A stretch of DNA of 64,000 nt from CAVQCX01 sp963775335. Its GTDB lineage: Bacteria; Pseudomonadota; Gammaproteobacteria; Chromatiales; Chromatiaceae. The position numbers and the translations under genes are program-made. The DNA lies in contig CAVZIJ010000003.1 of assembly GCA_963775335.1 (NCBI GenBank), positions 930,001-994,000 of the forward strand, read 5' to 3'. The notes under the pieces are model-generated. The model did no database searches and was not told where the DNA came from. It saw only the letters and a list, made by a program, of their open reading frames with translations. Shown here one piece after another: positions 8,214 to 19,623 of the stretch (its first letter is position 1; each line of letters starts with the position of its first letter).

Positions 8214-9299
8214 TTAGAGCACCGCGCGCGGATAGGATCCGAGCACCTTGTAGAGCGCGGCCTCCTGCTGGAGCACCCGAAGCGCTTCGGCCACGTGCGG
8301 GTCGTCCTGGTGACCCTCCACATCGACGAAGAAGACATACTCCCAGATCCCGCGCCGCGAGGGGCGTGACTCGATGCGGGTCATGCTGATGCTGTACTCG
8401 GCAAACGGGGCGAGCAACCGGTAAAGGCTCCCCGCCTGATTGCGGGCCGCTACCAGCAGGCTGGTCTTGTCGTGGCCGCTGGGCGCCACGGCCCGCTTGC
8501 CGATCACCAGGAACCGGGTGGTATTCCCCGGCTCGTCCTCGATGTTACGCGCGAGGATCTGCAGCCCGTAGATCTCCGCCGCGGTCTCGCCGGCGATCGC
8601 CGCAGCCGACATCGTCTCCTTGGCCCGTCGGGCCGCCTCGGCGTTGCTCCCCACCGCGATACGCTCCGCATGGGGAAGATGGCGATCCAGCCAGCCCCGA
8701 CACTGTGCCAGCGACTGCTGGTGGGAATAGACCACAGTCACGTCGGCCGGCGAGCCCCCAGCGGCCATCAGGTTGTGGTTGATCCTCAACATCACCTCGC
8801 CGCAGATATGAAGCGGCGAGGCGAGGAACATGTCCAGGGTATGGCTGACCACCCCCTCGGTGGAGTTCTCGACCGGCACCACGCCGTACTGGCACTCCCC
8901 CGATTCGACCTCGCGGAACACGTCCGGTATGGCCCCGAAGGGCTGGGTGCGCACCGAATGGCCGAAATGCTTGAGGGCGGCGGCTTGGGTGAAGGTGCCT
9001 TCGGGTCCGAAAAAGGCGACCGTAAGGGGCTGCTCCAGGGCCAGACAAGCGGACATGATCTCGCGGAACAGCCGAGCCAGCTCCTCGCCGTCCAGGGGGC
9101 CCTCATTCTGGGCCTGGACCCGCCGCAGGATCTCCGACTCACGCTCCGGGCGATAGAAGTTGGTGGCCGGGTCCTCGACCAGCTTGATGCGGGCCACCTC
9201 CTGGGCGAGGCACGCACGCTCGTTGATCAGGCGGCGCAGCTCGTCGTCCACCGCATCGATGCGTTCGCGGATCTCCTTCAGCTTGCCGTCGTCATTCAT
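8214..9299 (-). CDS. pheA: Bifunctional chorismate mutase / prephenate dehydratase (P-protein)
   Basis: The 361-residue enzyme converts chorismate to prephenate and then to phenylpyruvate for phenylalanine synthesis. The order is chorismate mutase (AroQ, about 5-90), prephenate dehydratase (about 92-270, with ENSTEG at 144-149 and the catalytic TRF at 261-263) and a C-terminal ACT domain (about 277-361) containing the ESRP phenylalanine-binding motif (310-313), which implies feedback inhibition. It is the last gene of the gyrA-serC-serA-pheA series. The usual neighbour relation serC-pheA is interrupted here by serA. Confidence 0.95.
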   Translation of the reverse strand: MNDDGKLKEIRERIDAVDDELRRLINERACLAQEVARIKLVEDPATNFYRPERESEILRRVQAQNEGPLDGEELARLFREIMSACLALEQPLTVAFFGPEGTFTQAAALKHFGHSVRTQPFGAIPDVFREVESGECQYGVVPVENSTEGVVSHTLDMFLASPLHICGEVMLRINHNLMAAGGSPADVTVVYSHQQSLAQCRGWLDRHLPHAERIAVGSNAEAARRAKETMSAAAIAGETAAEIYGLQILARNIEDEPGNTTRFLVIGKRAVAPSGHDKTSLLVAARNQAGSLYRLLAPFAEYSISMTRIESRPSRRGIWEYVFFVDVEGHQDDPHVAEALRVLQQEAALYKVLGSYPRAVL

Positions 9300-9350
9300 C
9301 GAATGTGGCTGTCCCTCAGCGCGCCCCAGGCGGCAGCCGCGCGAGTCGGA

Positions 9351-10529
9351 TCACTTGTCGGCGGGTCCCAGATAGCGCACCGAGAGCACCCCGTCGATGG
9401 CCCCCATATCCCCGATCAGCTGCTGGTCCGGCTCGCGGTCCACGTCGAGCAGGGTCACGGCGATCTGGTCCCTGGACCTGTTGAGCATGTCGATGATGTT
9501 GATTCCCGCCTTGCCCAAATCGCTGGAGATCTGCCCCACCATGTTCGGTACGTTGCTGTTGACCACCGCGATGCGGTGTCCGGCGTTGCGGGGCAGATTG
9601 ATCTCCGGGAAGTTCACCGCGTTGGTGACGTTGCCGTCTTCCAGATAGGCCTTCACTTGCTCGGCCACCATGATCGCGCAGTTGTCCTCGGCCTCGCTGG
9701 TCGAGGCGCCCAGGTGCGGCAAGGTGATCACCCAGGGATGGTCCTTCAGCAGGTTGCTCGGGAAATCGCAAACGTAGGCATGGAGTCGGCGGTCGTTGAG
9801 GGCGACCACCGCCGCCTCGTCATCGACGATGCCGTTCCGCGAAAAGTTCAGCAACACCGCGCCCTTCTTCATCAACTTGATGCGGTCCAGGTTGACCATG
9901 TTCCGGGTAGAGTCCGTGAGCGGCACGTGGAAGCTGACAAAGTCGGACCTGGAGAGCAGGTCGTCGACACTGAGTGCCTGTTTGACCTCGGAGGCCAACT
10001 GCCAGGCCCTGCGCACAGTGATGGTGGGGTCGTAGCCGATCACTGCCATCCCGAGGGCCCGGGCCGCGTTCGCGACCTGCACTCCGATGGCCCCCAACCC
10101 GATCACTCCGAGGGTGCGGCCAGGCAGCTCGAAGCCCACGAACTGCTTCTTGCCCGACTCCACGGCCTTGTGGATCTCTTCGTCGCTGCCACGCAGGCCG
10201 GTGGCGAACCGCCAGGCCTGGGGAATGTTCCGCGCCGCCAGCAGCATGCCCGCCAGCACCAGCTCCTTCACGGCGTTCGCATTCGCCCCCGGGGCGTTGA
10301 ACACCGGCACACCGCGCGTCGTCAGCTGGGCTACCGGGATGTTGTTCACCCCCGCACCCGCCCGGCCGATCGCCTTTATCGTGTCCGGAATTTCCATGTT
10401 GTGCATGTTGAACGAGCGCAGCAGGATCGCGTCGGGGTGCGAGATCTCCGAAGCGACCTCGTAGCCCTCGCGCGGCAGCCGCAGCAGGCCGGCAACGGAG
10501 ATATTGTTGAGCGTCAGGATATTGAACAT
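9351..10529 (-). CDS. serA: D-3-phosphoglycerate dehydrogenase
   Basis: A 392-residue member of the short SerA type. It oxidises 3-phosphoglycerate to 3-phosphohydroxypyruvate, the first step of serine synthesis; the next step is SerC, encoded just upstream. Visible are RSFNMHNMEIPDTIKAIGRA, the Rossmann motif GVIGLGAIGVQVANAARALG, the SFHVPLTDSTR segment, and HLGASTSEAEDNCA with the catalytic His. A C-terminal ACT domain (about 318-388) is present, but there is no intervening ASB domain. The start MFNILTLNN was chosen at ATG 10529; sequence upstream contains heptamer repeats that happen to be open in this frame. Confidence 0.93.
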   Translation of the reverse strand: MFNILTLNNISVAGLLRLPREGYEVASEISHPDAILLRSFNMHNMEIPDTIKAIGRAGAGVNNIPVAQLTTRGVPVFNAPGANANAVKELVLAGMLLAARNIPQAWRFATGLRGSDEEIHKAVESGKKQFVGFELPGRTLGVIGLGAIGVQVANAARALGMAVIGYDPTITVRRAWQLASEVKQALSVDDLLSRSDFVSFHVPLTDSTRNMVNLDRIKLMKKGAVLLNFSRNGIVDDEAAVVALNDRRLHAYVCDFPSNLLKDHPWVITLPHLGASTSEAEDNCAIMVAEQVKAYLEDGNVTNAVNFPEINLPRNAGHRIAVVNSNVPNMVGQISSDLGKAGINIIDMLNRSRDQIAVTLLDVDREPDQQLIGDMGAIDGVLSVRYLGPADK

Positions 10530-10860
10530 GGTTGTTTGAGTAGACAGTAGATAGTAGACCGTAGACAGGCGAACGCGGAGACACGGCTCGGAGATGGTAC
10601 GCCCGGAGTCCCCGCAGGTCGTGAGGCCAGACGGATGGCTTCGAAGCTGACAGTAGACAGTAGACAGGGTAAAACCAAGAGCACCCACGCCACAGCGACG
10701 GCAGCCGTGGGCCTTTGCGTCTGGGTCCATCACGCGTCGCCCAAGACGGCGCGGCGTCGACTTCACCAATCCGTGCTTGCAAACAGGTCTTAATCCGCCA
10801 GCTAGCAACAACACCGCACGAAGCCCCGAAGCTCTTCCCTGTCTACCGTCTACCGGTTCT
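10530..10860. repeat. serC-serA intergenic region with tandem GTAGACN heptamers
   Basis: This gene-free stretch of about 330 bases carries three small clusters of a 7-base unit. Four units (GTAGACA, GTAGATA, GTAGACC, GTAGACA) lie at 10540-10567, two to three at 10646-10666, and two on the other strand (TGTCTAC, CGTCTAC) at 10840-10853. The same heptamer recurs at about 58018 and 63456 in this window. Their opposite orientations could allow pairing between clusters. No gene is seen, although the repeats are open in several frames and mimic coding sequence. Confidence 0.8.
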
Positions 10861-11943
10861 TCACCCCTTTCTCCTCTCGAAATCGGCCATGAGATCGATC
10901 AGCGCCTTCACGCCCGCTTCGGGCATAGCGTTGTAGATGCTTGCGCGCATTCCCCCGACCGATCGGTGACCCTTCAGGGTAGTTAGACCCGCGGCCTTGG
11001 CCTCCTTGAGGAAGGCCTCGTCCAGCTGCGGGTCAGCAAGCACGAAGGGCACGTTCATCCAAGACCGCGAGGCCCGCTCGACCGGGTTGGAATAGAAATC
11101 CGACCCGTCGATGGCCGCGTAGAGAGCCTTCGCCTTGCGCTGGTTGATCTCGGCCATTCCGGCCAGACCGCCCTTGCCCTTCAGCCATTGGAGCACCAGA
11201 CCGGCCAGATACCAGGCGTAGGTCGGCGGCGTGTTGTACATCGAGTCGTTCTCGGCGTGGATCTTGTAGTCGAGCATCGTCGGGGTGCCCGCACGGGCCT
11301 CACCCATCAGATCCTCGCGCACGATGACCAGCGTGAGCCCGGCGGGCCCGATGTTCTTCTGGGCACCCGCGTAGATCAGCCCGTAGCGCGAGACGTCGAT
11401 GGGGCGCGACAGCAGGGTCGATGACATGTCCGCCACCAGCGGCACCCCCGCGGTATCTGGCACGTACGAAAACTCGACCCCGCCGATCGTCTCGTTCGGG
11501 GTGTAGTGCACGTATGCGGCATCGGGATTGAGCTTGAGCTCGCCCTGGGCAGGCGCAGCGGTGAACTTGCCCGCCTCGGTGGTGGCAGCCACGTTCACTG
11601 CGCAGTACCGCTTGGCCTCCGAGATGGCCTTCTTCGACCAGGCGCCGGTGTTGACGTAGTCGGCCGTGCTCTTGCCCCGCAGCAGGTTCATCGGCACCAT
11701 CGCGAACTGAGTGGAGGCCCCACCCTGCAGGAACAGCACCTTATATCCTTCGGGGACGGCCAGCAGCTCACGCAGATCGACCTCGGCCTGGGCCGCGATC
11801 GACATGAACTCCTTGCCGCGGTGACTCATCTCCGCGACGCACATCCCGGATCCGTGCCAGTCCAGCATCTCCTCGCGGGCCCGCTCCAGAACCTCCGCCG
11901 GCAGCATCGCGGGGCCCGCACTGAAGTTGAATACGCGTGACAT
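10861..11943 (-). CDS. serC: Phosphoserine aminotransferase
   Basis: The 360-residue PLP enzyme converts 3-phosphohydroxypyruvate and glutamate to O-phosphoserine, and also works in pyridoxal phosphate synthesis. The family N-terminus FNFSAGPAMLP, the LLAVPEGYKVLFLQGGAS segment, the PLP lysine in YAGAQKNIGPAG and the C-terminal GHRSVGGMRASIYNAMP are all present. Start at ATG 11943 gives the standard MSRVFNFSAGP beginning. It follows gyrA by about 100 bases, a conserved gammaproteobacterial order, and precedes serA, so two consecutive serine-pathway genes lie together. Confidence 0.96.
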   Translation of the reverse strand: MSRVFNFSAGPAMLPAEVLERAREEMLDWHGSGMCVAEMSHRGKEFMSIAAQAEVDLRELLAVPEGYKVLFLQGGASTQFAMVPMNLLRGKSTADYVNTGAWSKKAISEAKRYCAVNVAATTEAGKFTAAPAQGELKLNPDAAYVHYTPNETIGGVEFSYVPDTAGVPLVADMSSTLLSRPIDVSRYGLIYAGAQKNIGPAGLTLVIVREDLMGEARAGTPTMLDYKIHAENDSMYNTPPTYAWYLAGLVLQWLKGKGGLAGMAEINQRKAKALYAAIDGSDFYSNPVERASRSWMNVPFVLADPQLDEAFLKEAKAAGLTTLKGHRSVGGMRASIYNAMPEAGVKALIDLMADFERRKG

Positions 11944-12040
11944 GTTCGGCTTCACCTTGTCGATGATCAAAAATCCGCCCTGCGCGGCATACCTCCGCGG
12001 CCGCTTGAGATGCAGCGACAGGAGGCGCGTCCGCGGTGAT

Positions 12041-14617
<2,577 letters not shown>

Positions 14618-14836
14618 GGACCCTTTAATTGTCTTCTTGCTGGCTGAGCGGATCTCCCGGCGGGACCGGGTGGCCGTGCCGAGGGCGAAGCCGGCGAGTC
14701 TGGCAAGGCCCCAGGCAGCGGTGCCGCCCGCGATCGGGAGCCGGCCAGGGGCGATCTTGAAGCCGAAATCATATCACGGCGGGACCTACGACCGCACCCC
14801 GAAAACCGTCCAGAGCGCCCCGCAGGGGCTCTGGCG

Positions 14837-15898
14837 CTAGCAGCCCATGAGCTCGGCCATCTTTTCCCCGGTTGGCTGAGTCACGACACCCCGCTCGGTC
14901 ACGATGGCATCGATGAGTGCCGCCGGGGTGACGTCGAACACCGGGTTCCAGGCATCGACCCCCGGGGGCCCCACCCGTCGCCCCGCACAGGAGAGCACCT
15001 CATGGGGATCGCGCTCCTCGATCGGGATCGCCGCGCCGCTCGGCACCGACATGTCCACCGTCGAGGTAGGCGCCACGACCATGAAGCGCACGCCGTGATG
15101 GCGGGCCGCTACCGCCAGGCCGTAGGTACCGATCTTGTTCGCCACGTCGCCGTTGGCCGCGATCCGGTCGGAGCCCACGATCGCCCAGCCGATCCCGCCG
15201 CGGGTCATGCAGGCGGCGGCCGCCCCATCGGTTATCAGCGTCACGGGAATCCCGTCGCGCTGAAGCTCCCAGGCGGTCAGGCGCGAGCCCTGAAGCCAGG
15301 GGCGGGTCTCGTCGGCGAAGACACCCTGGATGCGCCCTTGATCCCAGGCGCTGCGGATCACGCCCAAGGCGGTGCCGTGCCCCCCCGTGGCCAACCCGCC
15401 GGTGTTGCAATGGGTAATCACCCGGGTGGGCCCGTCGATGAGCGCGGCCCCCAGCTCGCCCATGCGCCGGTTCGCCTCCAGGTCCTCACGGTGGATCGCC
15501 TGGGCCTCCGTGAGCAGACGCCGCACCGGATCGCCGTGGCCGATAGACGCGACAGAGCGGCCCATCCGCTCCAGCGCCCAGAACAGGTTGACCGCCGTAG
15601 GCCGCGATGCCGCCAGCGCGGCCAGGTCGCCCTCCAGGGCGGCCCGCCAGCCGCCGGGGCTCTGCGCAAACCGGGCGCGGGCAGCCAACACTACCCCGTA
15701 GGCAGCAGTGATACCGATGGCCGGGGCCCCGCGCACCACCATCGCCCGGATGGCCGCCGCGCAGTCCTCCGCGTCGACGATGTGCAGATAGATCTCCTCG
15801 GCCGGGAGCCGGCGCTGATCCAGAAGGTAGAGACGATCGTCGCGCCAGACGATCGCGTGATCCGCGTCGGCGCGGATGTCAAGCTCGGCGGCTTCCAT
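14837..15898 (-). CDS. mtnA: S-methyl-5-thioribose-1-phosphate isomerase
   Basis: The 353-residue enzyme isomerises methylthioribose-1-phosphate to methylthioribulose-1-phosphate in methionine salvage. Family motifs visible are MVVRGAPAIGITAAYG, the catalytic cysteine in HCNTGGLATGGHGTALG, and VGSDRIAANGDVANKIGTY with the catalytic Asp. It belongs to the eIF2B-alpha-like fold. It is divergent from the MTA/SAH deaminase gene, so the two methylthioadenosine genes probably share a regulatory region of about 80 bases. No other mtn gene (mtnB-E) is present in the window. Confidence 0.95.
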   Translation of the reverse strand: MEAAELDIRADADHAIVWRDDRLYLLDQRRLPAEEIYLHIVDAEDCAAAIRAMVVRGAPAIGITAAYGVVLAARARFAQSPGGWRAALEGDLAALAASRPTAVNLFWALERMGRSVASIGHGDPVRRLLTEAQAIHREDLEANRRMGELGAALIDGPTRVITHCNTGGLATGGHGTALGVIRSAWDQGRIQGVFADETRPWLQGSRLTAWELQRDGIPVTLITDGAAAACMTRGGIGWAIVGSDRIAANGDVANKIGTYGLAVAARHHGVRFMVVAPTSTVDMSVPSGAAIPIEERDPHEVLSCAGRRVGPPGVDAWNPVFDVTPAALIDAIVTERGVVTQPTGEKMAELMGC

Positions 15899-15979
15899 CG
15901 TGCAGGCTCCCGTGGCAAAGTGCCGCTATTTTACGCACGCTGATCAGGCCTCCCCAAAATCCACTGCGGGACTCGACCC

Positions 15980-17296
15980 TTGAAGATCGACACCCTCATC
16001 CAGGCTCGCTGGATCATCCCGGTGGAGCCTGACGGCCTCCTCCTGGAACGCCATGCCCTGGCGGTCAAGGACGGGCGCATCGTCGGCATCGTCCCAAGCA
16101 CCGAGGCAGCCGGCCTCTACCAGCCCGAGGAGACCGTCGATCTGCCGACCCACGCCCTGATCCCCGGTCTGATCAACGCCCACACCCACGCCGCCATGAC
16201 CCTGTTCCGTGGGCTGGCGGACGATCTGCCGCTCATGGCTTGGCTGAACGAGCACATCTGGCCCGCCGAGAGGCACTGGGTGAGCGAAGAGTTCGTAGCA
16301 GACGGCACCCGGCTGGCGCTGGCGGAGATGCTGCGCGGCGGCACCACGTGCTTCAATGACATGTACTTCTTCCCGGACGTCACCGCCCGGGTGAGCGCCG
16401 CCGCCGGCCTGCGCGCCATGGTGGGACTCATCGTCATCGATTTCCCCTCGGCCTGGGCCGACGGGCCGGATGCCTACCTGGCCCGCGGCCTCGAGGTCCA
16501 CGACCAGTACCGCAGTCATCCGCTGATCCATACCGCCTTCGCCCCGCACGCACCCTACTCCGTTTCCGCCGGGCCTCTGGAGCGCATCCGAGTCCTGGCC
16601 GACGAGCTGGACATCCCGGTGCACATCCACGTGCACGAGACCCGCGAGGAGGTGGAGGAGAGCCTCAAGCAGTGGGGCAAGCTGCCCATCGAACGGCTGG
16701 CGGAGATGGGGCTGCTCAATCCAGCGCTCATGGCTGTGCACATGACCCAGCTCACCGACAAGGAGATCCGGCTGTTCGCCGACTCCGGCGGCCACGTGAT
16801 CCACTGCCCCGAGTCCAATCTCAAGCTCGCCAACGGCTTCTGTCCCGTCGCGCGCCTAGCTCGGGCCGGCGCCGGCCTCGCGCTCGGCACCGACGGAGCG
16901 GCCAGCAACAATGATTTGGACATGTTCGGCGAGATGCGGACCGCTTCCCTACTCGCCAAGGGGCTGGAGCGCGACGCCGAGGCCGTTCCGGCCGCTGCCG
17001 CCCTTCGCATGGCGACCCTCAATGGCGCCATCGCCATGGGGATCGCCGAGGAGACCGGCTCCCTGGTCGAAGGCAAGTCCGCGGATCTGACCGCCGTCGA
17101 TCTGGGCGGCATCGAGAGCGCCCCCGTCTACAACGCCGTCTCCCATCTCGTCTATGCCACCGGCCGCCACCAGGTCAGCAACGTCTGGGTGGCGGGCAGG
17201 CGGCTGCTGCGGGAGCGCCGGCTCACGACCCTCGACGAGGCAGAGATCCTCGCACGCGCCGATGAGTGGCGGCGGCGCATCGCGGCGGGCCGATGA
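15980..17296 (+). CDS. mtaD: 5'-methylthioadenosine / S-adenosylhomocysteine deaminase
   Basis: A 438-residue amidohydrolase that deaminates MTA (or SAH) to the inosine form; it feeds the same salvage route as divergent mtnA. The metal site shows INAHTHAAMTLFRG (first HxH), HIHVHETREEVEES (third-strand His and Glu), a His in MAVHMTQL and LGTDGAASNNDLDM (metal Asp). The start appears to be TTG at 15980, giving MKIDTLIQARWIIPVE; a GCGGGA lies about 10 bases upstream and no in-frame ATG or GTG offers a normal N-terminus. Gene order deaminase-ubiG is conserved in gammaproteobacteria. Specificity for MTA versus SAH cannot be decided. Confidence 0.9.
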   Translation: MKIDTLIQARWIIPVEPDGLLLERHALAVKDGRIVGIVPSTEAAGLYQPEETVDLPTHALIPGLINAHTHAAMTLFRGLADDLPLMAWLNEHIWPAERHWVSEEFVADGTRLALAEMLRGGTTCFNDMYFFPDVTARVSAAAGLRAMVGLIVIDFPSAWADGPDAYLARGLEVHDQYRSHPLIHTAFAPHAPYSVSAGPLERIRVLADELDIPVHIHVHETREEVEESLKQWGKLPIERLAEMGLLNPALMAVHMTQLTDKEIRLFADSGGHVIHCPESNLKLANGFCPVARLARAGAGLALGTDGAASNNDLDMFGEMRTASLLAKGLERDAEAVPAAAALRMATLNGAIAMGIAEETGSLVEGKSADLTAVDLGGIESAPVYNAVSHLVYATGRHQVSNVWVAGRRLLRERRLTTLDEAEILARADEWRRRIAAGR

Positions 17297-17369
17297 GGTT
17301 CCTGGGATATAATCCAGCGTGACCGGCTTCGGACGCGAAGGTTCATCCCGGGCCGGACTCGGAGAGACT

Positions 17370-18083
17370 ATGCCGCACTCGCACAACATCGATCACGCCG
17401 AGATCAACAAATTCGAGGAGCTGGCCTCGCGCTGGTGGGACCCCCACAGCGAGTTCAAGACCCTCCACGAGATCAACCCGCTGCGTCTGGAGTGGATCGA
17501 CCAGCGGGCGGGCATCGCCGGCAAGCAGGTGCTCGACGTCGGCTGCGGCGGCGGCATCCTCTCCGAGAGCATGGCCGCACGCGGCGCTCAAGTGACGGGG
17601 ATCGACATGGGCGAAGGCCCCCTGGAGGTCGCACGGCTACACCTGCTCGAATCGGGTCTTCATGTGCTCTACGAGCGCATCCCGGTGGAGCGCCTGGCCG
17701 CCGAGCGCCCCGGCACGTTCGACGTCGTGACCTGCATGGAGCTGCTCGAGCACGTACCGGACCCCTGCTCCGTTGTCGCGGCCTGCGCGCGCCTGGTGCG
17801 CCCCGGCGGGTGGGTGTTCTTCTCCACCATCAACCGCAACCCCAGGTCCTACCTGTTCGCGATCCTCGGCGCCGAGTACGTGCTCAGGCTGCTGCCCAGG
17901 GGCACCCACGACTTCGCCAAGTTCATCCGCCCCTCGGAGCTGCTGCGCTGGATCGACGATGCCGGCCTCGCAGCCGAGGAGATGACCGGACTCACCTACA
18001 ACCCGCTGACCCACCGCTACCGCCTGGAGCGGGACGTCCAGGTCAACTATATGGTCTACTGCCAGCGCGATGTGGATGCCTAA
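17370..18083 (+). CDS. ubiG: Ubiquinone biosynthesis O-methyltransferase UbiG
   Basis: The 237-residue SAM-dependent enzyme carries out both O-methylations in ubiquinone synthesis. The N-terminus (INKFEELASRWWDPHSEFK followed by LHEINPLRLEWI) is diagnostic for UbiG. SAM-binding motifs are VLDVGCGGGILSESMA, VTCMELLEHVPDP and LVRPGGWVFFSTINRN, and an amphipathic membrane-binding segment (YLFAILGAEYVLRLLPRGTH) follows. Start at ATG 17370 has GGAGAGA just upstream. It is followed at once by the remains of a HAD phosphatase gene, then yciK, the standard order in related bacteria. Confidence 0.95.
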   Translation: MPHSHNIDHAEINKFEELASRWWDPHSEFKTLHEINPLRLEWIDQRAGIAGKQVLDVGCGGGILSESMAARGAQVTGIDMGEGPLEVARLHLLESGLHVLYERIPVERLAAERPGTFDVVTCMELLEHVPDPCSVVAACARLVRPGGWVFFSTINRNPRSYLFAILGAEYVLRLLPRGTHDFAKFIRPSELLRWIDDAGLAAEEMTGLTYNPLTHRYRLERDVQVNYMVYCQRDVDA

Positions 18084-18410
18084 CCCGCATTGCTCACTGG
18101 CGTTCGTCGCGAGGCGTCGCCCGCCACACTCGGCTGTTTTCCGACATGGATCGAGTGCTCGCCCTCCTGGAGACCAACGGCCTCGGCTGGGGCATGGTGA
18201 CACCAATACGCCCAGCTGGCTCACCAACCCGCTGCTCGATGCCCTGGGGCTGAGGAGCCGGGCCATCTGCGTGGTCTGCGGCGACACCCTGGAGAAGAGC
18301 AAGCCCCACCCGGAGGCGATCCTGCATGGCTGCATGCTCGCGGACAGCCGGGCAGATCAGTGTCTATACGTGGGTGACGCCGAGCGCGACATCAATCCGG
18401 AAGCCAAACC
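18084..18410 (+). pseudogene. Decayed HAD phosphatase gene (mupP/gph type), 5'-deleted and frameshifted
   Basis: The 3' half of a phosphoglycolate-phosphatase-like gene is recognisable between ubiG and yciK, where an intact gph/mupP normally stands. One frame reads VLALLETNGLGWGMVT. A different frame continues with NTPSWLTNPLLDALGLRS, then CVVCGDTLEKSKPHPEAIL (HAD motif III Lys) and CLYVGDAERDI (motif IV). The frames meet near 18200, where an extra AC dinucleotide (gtgACaccaat) would explain the shift. The N-terminal DxDGT nucleophile motif and cap domain are absent. In Pseudomonas the equivalent gene is mupP, encoding MurNAc-6-phosphate phosphatase of cell-wall recycling. The function is lost here unless supplied elsewhere. 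Confidence 0.82.
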
Positions 18411-19154
18411 ATGCTCGATTACAACCCGCCCAAGGATCTGCTCGCCGGCCGCACCATCCTGGTGACCGGCGCCGGTGACGGCATCGGGCGCGCCGTCTCA
18501 AAGGGCCTGGCCGCCCACGGTGCGACCGTCGTGCTGCTCGGGCGCACCGTCGCCAAGCTCGAAGCCGTGTACGATGAGATCGAGGCCGCCGGCGACCCGC
18601 AGCCCGCCATCTATCCGATCAACTTCGAAGGGGCGACGGAGCGCGAATACGAGCAGCTCGGCGAGACCCTCGACCGCGAGCTCGGAAGCCTCGATGGCCT
18701 GGTCAACAACGCCGCCCAACTGCGCCTGCTGAGCCGCATCGATGACTACGACGCCGCCACCTGGCTGCGGGTCATGCACGTCAACCTCAACGCCCCGTTT
18801 ATGCTCACCCAGGCCTGCCTGCCCCTGCTGCGCAAGGCGAGCCAGGCCTCGGTGGTCTTCGTCTCGGACACCGTCGGGCGGCGCGCCAAGGCCTACTGGG
18901 GCGCCTACGCGGCCTCCAAGTTCGGCCTCGAAGGACTGATGCAGGTCCTCGCCGAAGAGCTGAGCGCGGACCAGCGCATCCGGGTCAACAGCCTTGACCC
19001 CGGCCCCTGTAGGACCAACCTGCGCCATTACGCCTACCCCGGCGAAGACCCCGACACCCTCCCCCTGCCCGACTCGGTCGTGCCCTGGTTCCTTTGGCTG
19101 TTGGGCCCCGACAGCGAGGGCACCCACGGACAGGCGCTGACCGTCGAGACCTAA
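18411..19154 (+). CDS. yciK: Short-chain dehydrogenase YciK
   Basis: A 247-residue SDR oxidoreductase of the YciK branch: N-terminal DLLAGRTILVTGAGDGIGRA (cofactor-binding TGxxxGIG), VNNAAQL, catalytic Ser in VVFVSDTVGR, YxxxK as YWGAYAASKFG, and SLDPGPCRTNLRHYAYPGEDP, a signature of the subgroup. The physiological substrate is not known. It overlaps the end of the decayed phosphatase reading frame; yciK normally follows that gene in gammaproteobacteria, so the intact neighbour confirms the identity of the pseudogene. Confidence 0.9.
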   Translation: MLDYNPPKDLLAGRTILVTGAGDGIGRAVSKGLAAHGATVVLLGRTVAKLEAVYDEIEAAGDPQPAIYPINFEGATEREYEQLGETLDRELGSLDGLVNNAAQLRLLSRIDDYDAATWLRVMHVNLNAPFMLTQACLPLLRKASQASVVFVSDTVGRRAKAYWGAYAASKFGLEGLMQVLAEELSADQRIRVNSLDPGPCRTNLRHYAYPGEDPDTLPLPDSVVPWFLWLLGPDSEGTHGQALTVET

Positions 19155-19623
19155 ACGCTGCCCAGCCGTTCGAGCGGCTGGAGCACCACCACGGATGCAC
19201 GCACCCTGCCAGCACTCCATCGGCACATCCCAACCTCCGGCGCGGATGGCTGACCTCGACCCCGACTGAACATCGTGCCAATCGCGAGGTCACTGCAATG
19301 GGGACGATCGTTTTTGTTCATACCTCGGGATTATCGCGACGCTGGCCACTGGGACCTTTCCGTGACACGAAACGAATACTCGCCGACCCTGCGCTCTGAC
19401 TTCGGGATTGGCGTCGCGATGATTGACTCTGCGCTCTGCGAGCCTCGCTTCAACCTAGCGGTCAACTGCCGTTTCTAGGTTCAAGCACCGGGGTGTGCTG
19501 CAAGCTGTCGGTTCGCCCGGATTGGCTCCGCCGCGGCCCGGGGCGACCGTCAGGCGGTCGATTCGGTCGAGCCTGGCCACCACGCCTTCTATCGCCCTTC
19601 AGGGTGTAGCTGCGAGACCCGCC
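19155..19623. other. Gene-free region between yciK and the M16 peptidase gene
   Basis: About 470 bases. Short open frames exist but none looks coding. The part around 19290-19480 is less GC-rich than its surroundings and could hold the promoter for the peptidase gene. No repeat or hairpin was recognised. Confidence 0.3.

Noticed and set aside
10530..10814. N-terminal extension of SerA
   Set aside because: The open frame upstream of ATG 10529 is translated heptamer repeat (STVYYLLSTQ-like) and has no SerA similarity.
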